DNA of 64,000 nt. Source: Reutealis trisperma. Its lineage: Eukaryota; Streptophyta; Magnoliopsida; Malpighiales; Euphorbiaceae. The position numbers and the translations under genes are program-made. The notes beneath the pieces are model-generated. The model was not told the origin of the DNA. It searched no databases and saw only the letters and a list, made by a program, of their open reading frames with translations. Where the stretch lies: assembly GCA_947687605.1 (NCBI GenBank), contig CANTUT010001182.1, positions 2,501-66,500 on the forward strand. Direction: 5' to 3'. Shown here one piece after another: positions 61,133-64,000 of this stretch. Each line of letters opens with the position of its first letter. The first letter of the stretch is position 1.

Positions 61133-61234
61133 GTCGCCCCTGTTGGGCTTTCCTCCACCATTGGATCTCATGATGAAAAGGTGTTTACAACTGGGCCCAT
61201 ATATGATGTATGTTCAACGGAATTTTCCCGATTG
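61133..61234 (+). other. Exon-like open segment of unknown identity
   Basis: A 102-bp segment is bounded by a good acceptor (TGTGTTCTCAG) and a consensus donor (TTG|GTAAGT), and is open in phase 0 at both ends (34 codons). It encodes VAPVGLSSTIGSHDEKVFTT and a further GPIYDVCSTEFSRL. The composition is more balanced than in the flanks. I do not recognise the family, and no upstream or downstream partner exon was found. It may be a fragment of a captured or decayed gene. Confidence 0.35.
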
Positions 61235-61431
61235 GTAAGTCAACAGTAACCTTCCAATTTTGCTTCTTTCTTTTTTTTTTTTTGTGTGTGTCTTATTTAT
61301 AAGTATAAAGAATTATCAAATCTTTAACCAAATACATTGTTTTCTACATTTTTGAACATTTATTTTACTAATGTCTAATGTTAACTCAAATTCATGATTT
61401 GCATAACATTATTTTCTGACCATCACAAGGA

Positions 61432-61692
61432 TATATTTTCTCCCCCTTAAAAAAATTATTTACTTTTTTCTCAGTCTAAAAAAAAAAATTAATTATTTAT
61501 CAATTCATATATTTTATTATATTTTTTCGCTTATACCCTTATTTTATATTCATTTATTACCACTTTTTTTTATTAATTTTGAGAATGTACAGATATTATA
61601 CTTTTTAATTAATAAAAATAAAATAAATAAGAACACCTATATTTATTTTTAAAAATAATAGACAACTTTTTTTAGATCGAATAAAGTAATTG
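61432..61692. mobile_element. Stowaway-like MITE, copy D
   Basis: The interior is homologous to 32055-32323: TTATACCCTTATTTTATAT, TTAATTTTGAGAATGTACA and TATTTATTTTTA occur in the same order. The TCTCCCCCTTAAAAAAAT left end and the decayed right end place the borders only approximately. Confidence 0.55.
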
Positions 61693-61753
61693 ACAACCCC
61701 AAGTGAACCATACAATTTGAAATGAAAATTTGCAGTACGTTAATTTTAATTTA

Positions 61754-61784
<31 letters not shown>

Positions 61785-63220
61785 TTTTGGAGTTAAATGG
61801 AATATGATTCAATTTGGAATATGATTCAATTTTTCTATATCACATCCATCATACTAGTTCAGTTATTTAGTCTCATCATTCATATTGAGATTAAGAAATT
61901 CACAGATAGAGAAAATAACTCCTCTGTACTGTTCTTTATTCTTTAATGGTTTCTTCATAATTAACATAGCATAATAGAAAATTTTCTTTTTCTTGTTTTC
62001 TTATGTTTTATATTTTTAAATTCGAAAGGAGAGAATGTGGCTACTAACGCTTTCAACAGCCCAAAAGCAAAGCCGCACTGCCTAATCTTGTGAAAAACAT
62101 TATCACCTCTCATTTTCATGTCATGAGAATATACATGGTGCACCTTTTTCTTTTTTTTTTTTTTCTTTGGGTAACTGACTGAGGACTCTAACTTGAGACC
62201 TTTCAGTTATGGAGACAACCAGTACTACTGAACCAAAAGCTCACTGGTACATAAACATACTGAGCTCGGTGATAAGAGGGAAACTCTTCTGTAACTAACC
62301 TCCTTTCTTCAGATGAGGAAAATTCAAGTTCGCTTGAATTTGTAAGTTATTCCATTAAACCTGCAAAAGATTTGTCTCCAACTCATTTGCAACTGTCTAT
62401 GAGATTGTAAAAGACATAAAGAGGGATGTCATTAAATGCATTAATTCAAACTAGAACAGATACACCCGAATCAAACTTTGCAAAGAACTTCTGAGAAAAC
62501 TGCCAACTGATAGTTCAAGTGCTTAGATGGAGTTCATTTCAAAAGTTTGTATTGATATGAAATTATTAGATAGAGAAAGAAATGCACCTTAAAATACAAA
62601 CTTGACTAGAATCCTTGCTTGGATTAATACCAACTTTGTTTGGATAGGGCAACTACATTAGCAATGGACTAGAACATAGCTGAGGGGCCTTACAAGAATG
62701 ACAAAAAAATGCCAAATGCAACAGTAAAACCAGTGGCACAAATGCAAGCTTCTCGAAGAAATTTTCATTAGGGTTGATTTGGATGGCTAGCCATTTGAAA
62801 TGATTGAACATTTAGAATCAGACAATCATGCCTATTGCCGTCATTTCAAATGACCATTTATCCGAATGGTCCCTTATTTCATTGCCGACCGTGAAGAATG
62901 AGAATGAGATCTCAAAGGGAGCGTGCATGCACGTATCTAAGTAGCCATAACTCAGTGGTTGATTGCATGTCTTGCGGGTCATTCTAAAAATTTCTGAAGT
63001 ACTAAAAAAAAAAAAAATGTATCCATGTAGCAATGCACACAAATATCTGCATTCTTAATTATGTATGAATACAAGCATGCATCAGCTTTCTGTCATAGTC
63101 CAACTTCAATCCCTACATACCTTGTTTGTGTTAGTGCACCCCTGCATTTTGCTAACGTCAGTTGATCTTCATAAATAAATGCCATGAATAATTGAGATCC
63201 ATTAGTGATTAAAGAAGCGA
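61693..63220. other. Intergenic and 3' flank of the LAS1-like gene
   Basis: No gene is supported. It contains poly-T/poly-A tracts (about 62147-62165, 63003-63016). 62880-63160 has moderate complexity and probably includes the 3' UTR of the minus-strand LAS1-like gene. Confidence 0.4.
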
Positions 63221-64000
63221 CTAAACCAAAATCCGAACACCAGACTTAATAGCAAGTAGCTCTTGTTCCTCAACTTTCTTCCAGACTCCATTTATCATCA
63301 GACAGCCTCTGATATCTGTTGGCAACAAAAGATCTTCACCATCTGATTCACTACTCTCTCTAGTCTCTTTTATCTTCTTAACACTTGACCTATCTAATAA
63401 ACAAATATCATAACTAGCTTCCCTCTTGCCACTTGTCTTCTCAATACCTTGGTTATTATAATAAATATCAGAACTAGGTTCTTCAGCATCACTACATAGT
63501 CTCAAGTCCCATGTCTCTGTCCTTTCTGATGAATCTACAAACTTCTTCTTGACAATATTATAGTCCAGGACAGGAAGACAACCAGAAGAACCTAGCTCAC
63601 GAGGCAACATGCCAATTGGACATGGGTTCCAAGATTTTGCCACTGTCCATCTGCTTGCACTTTCCAAATCACCAGCTGTTGTCTTCACAATTCTTTGCTT
63701 AGCTATGCGGAGTTTAATCAGCTCTAGCTTGTTGGCAGCTTGATGGATAAACTCATCTTGCTGGACAAGCAGGTCACTGGAACTCTTGAGAGAGTAATTT
63801 TCTTCAATGACATCTGAATCTGATAAACCAAAGGAACTTAGTTTGGCTAGTTTCTTCATTGAAGGATGATTGCCCATCAGCTCAACAAGATGTAGTGCTG
63901 AATCCACAAGCTGCTTGTTGCCACATGATGATATTGCAAGGCACTTACGTAGCACCTCCATCAGAATTGGATTTGACATTTTTATTTCTGTTGCAGAGAC
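63221..64000 (-). CDS. LAS1L: LAS1-like pre-rRNA processing protein, C-terminal part (gene continues past the window edge)
   Basis: The frame is open from the window edge (64000) to the stop at 63223-63221, about 259 codons, so the N-terminal half lies outside. Visible: leucine-rich helical text (about 63960-63860), W-VAKSWNPCPIGMLP (about 63654-63604), which matches the conserved W-PCPIG-LP motif of LAS1 proteins, an acidic region (AEEPSSD) and the C-terminus CLMINGVWKKVEEQELLAIK ending GVRILV, which I remember from plant LAS1-like proteins. LAS1 family proteins are known to act in the nucleus/nucleolus in cleaving the ITS2 spacer for 60S ribosome maturation; the HEPN nuclease domain is N-terminal and not in view. 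The family call rests on remembered motifs, and whether this is a single last exon cannot be confirmed. Confidence 0.7.
   Translation of the reverse strand, partial: VSATEIKMSNPILMEVLRKCLAISSCGNKQLVDSALHLVELMGNHPSMKKLAKLSSFGLSDSDVIEENYSLKSSSDLLVQQDEFIHQAANKLELIKLRIAKQRIVKTTAGDLESASRWTVAKSWNPCPIGMLPRELGSSGCLPVLDYNIVKKKFVDSSERTETWDLRLCSDAEEPSSDIYYNNQGIEKTSGKREASYDICLLDRSSVKKIKETRESSESDGEDLLLPTDIRGCLMINGVWKKVEEQELLAIKSGVRILV

Noticed and set aside
62313..62341. Possible micro-exon (acceptor TTCTTCAG, donor GTAAGT) near 62.3 kb
   Set aside because: Splice-like signals alone at this size are expected by chance; no neighbouring exon supports it.
1..64000. Search by eye for CRISPR arrays, tRNA or rRNA genes
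   Set aside because: No regularly spaced short repeats and no cloverleaf or rRNA-like segments were seen; tandem repeats found have no unique spacers.

Overview
This window is nuclear DNA of a core eudicot plant. It is AT-rich, its genes have plant-type GT-AG introns, its two complete genes closely match plant families, and the space between them is full of plant transposon debris. The species cannot be fixed from sequence alone. No prokaryotic features, CRISPR arrays, rRNA or tRNA genes were seen.

Three protein-coding genes are well supported. (1) An intact P5A-type ATPase (MIA/PDR2, the Spf1/ATP13A1 family) lies on the + strand at 6746-22831. I reconstructed 21 exons that join in one frame to give 1188 aa. 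It is an ER membrane pump linked to removal of mis-targeted transmembrane segments. (2) A class B heat-shock factor, HSFB4/SCHIZORIZA-like, lies on the - strand at 30144-31782, with two exons and 296 aa. It carries the conserved DNA-binding domain and an LFGV repressor motif. (3) The 3' part of a LAS1-like pre-rRNA processing gene lies on the - strand at 63221-64000 and runs off the window edge. The three genes appear independent and give no sign of forming a shared pathway.

The rest is accessory. 1-6 kb holds two convergent, decayed transposon-type genes: a plant-mobile-domain (PMD/MAIN-like) gene on + and a Ulp1-transposon-type N-terminal gene on -. The latter is bracketed by 22-bp tandem repeats. 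23-45 kb is gene-poor apart from HSFB4. It contains AT microsatellites, a 290-bp near-perfect palindrome, several small inverted-repeat elements (hAT-like, Stowaway-like and a palindromic MITE family), one element nested inside another, and a LINE RNase H fragment. 45-59 kb is a retrotransposon nest: a short non-autonomous LTR element with primer-binding site and polypurine tract, a dead hAT transposase, a LINE on - split by a 4.9-kb TG...CA insertion, and a hAT-like element inside that insertion. 59-63 kb holds further MITEs and one unassigned exon-like open segment.

I found no convincing new biological system. The most interesting items are the nested insertions with preserved target duplications, the large palindrome, the 22-bp repeats around the Ulp1-type gene, and the orphan exon at 61.1 kb. 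All calls come from reading the sequence and from remembered family motifs; no searches were run.
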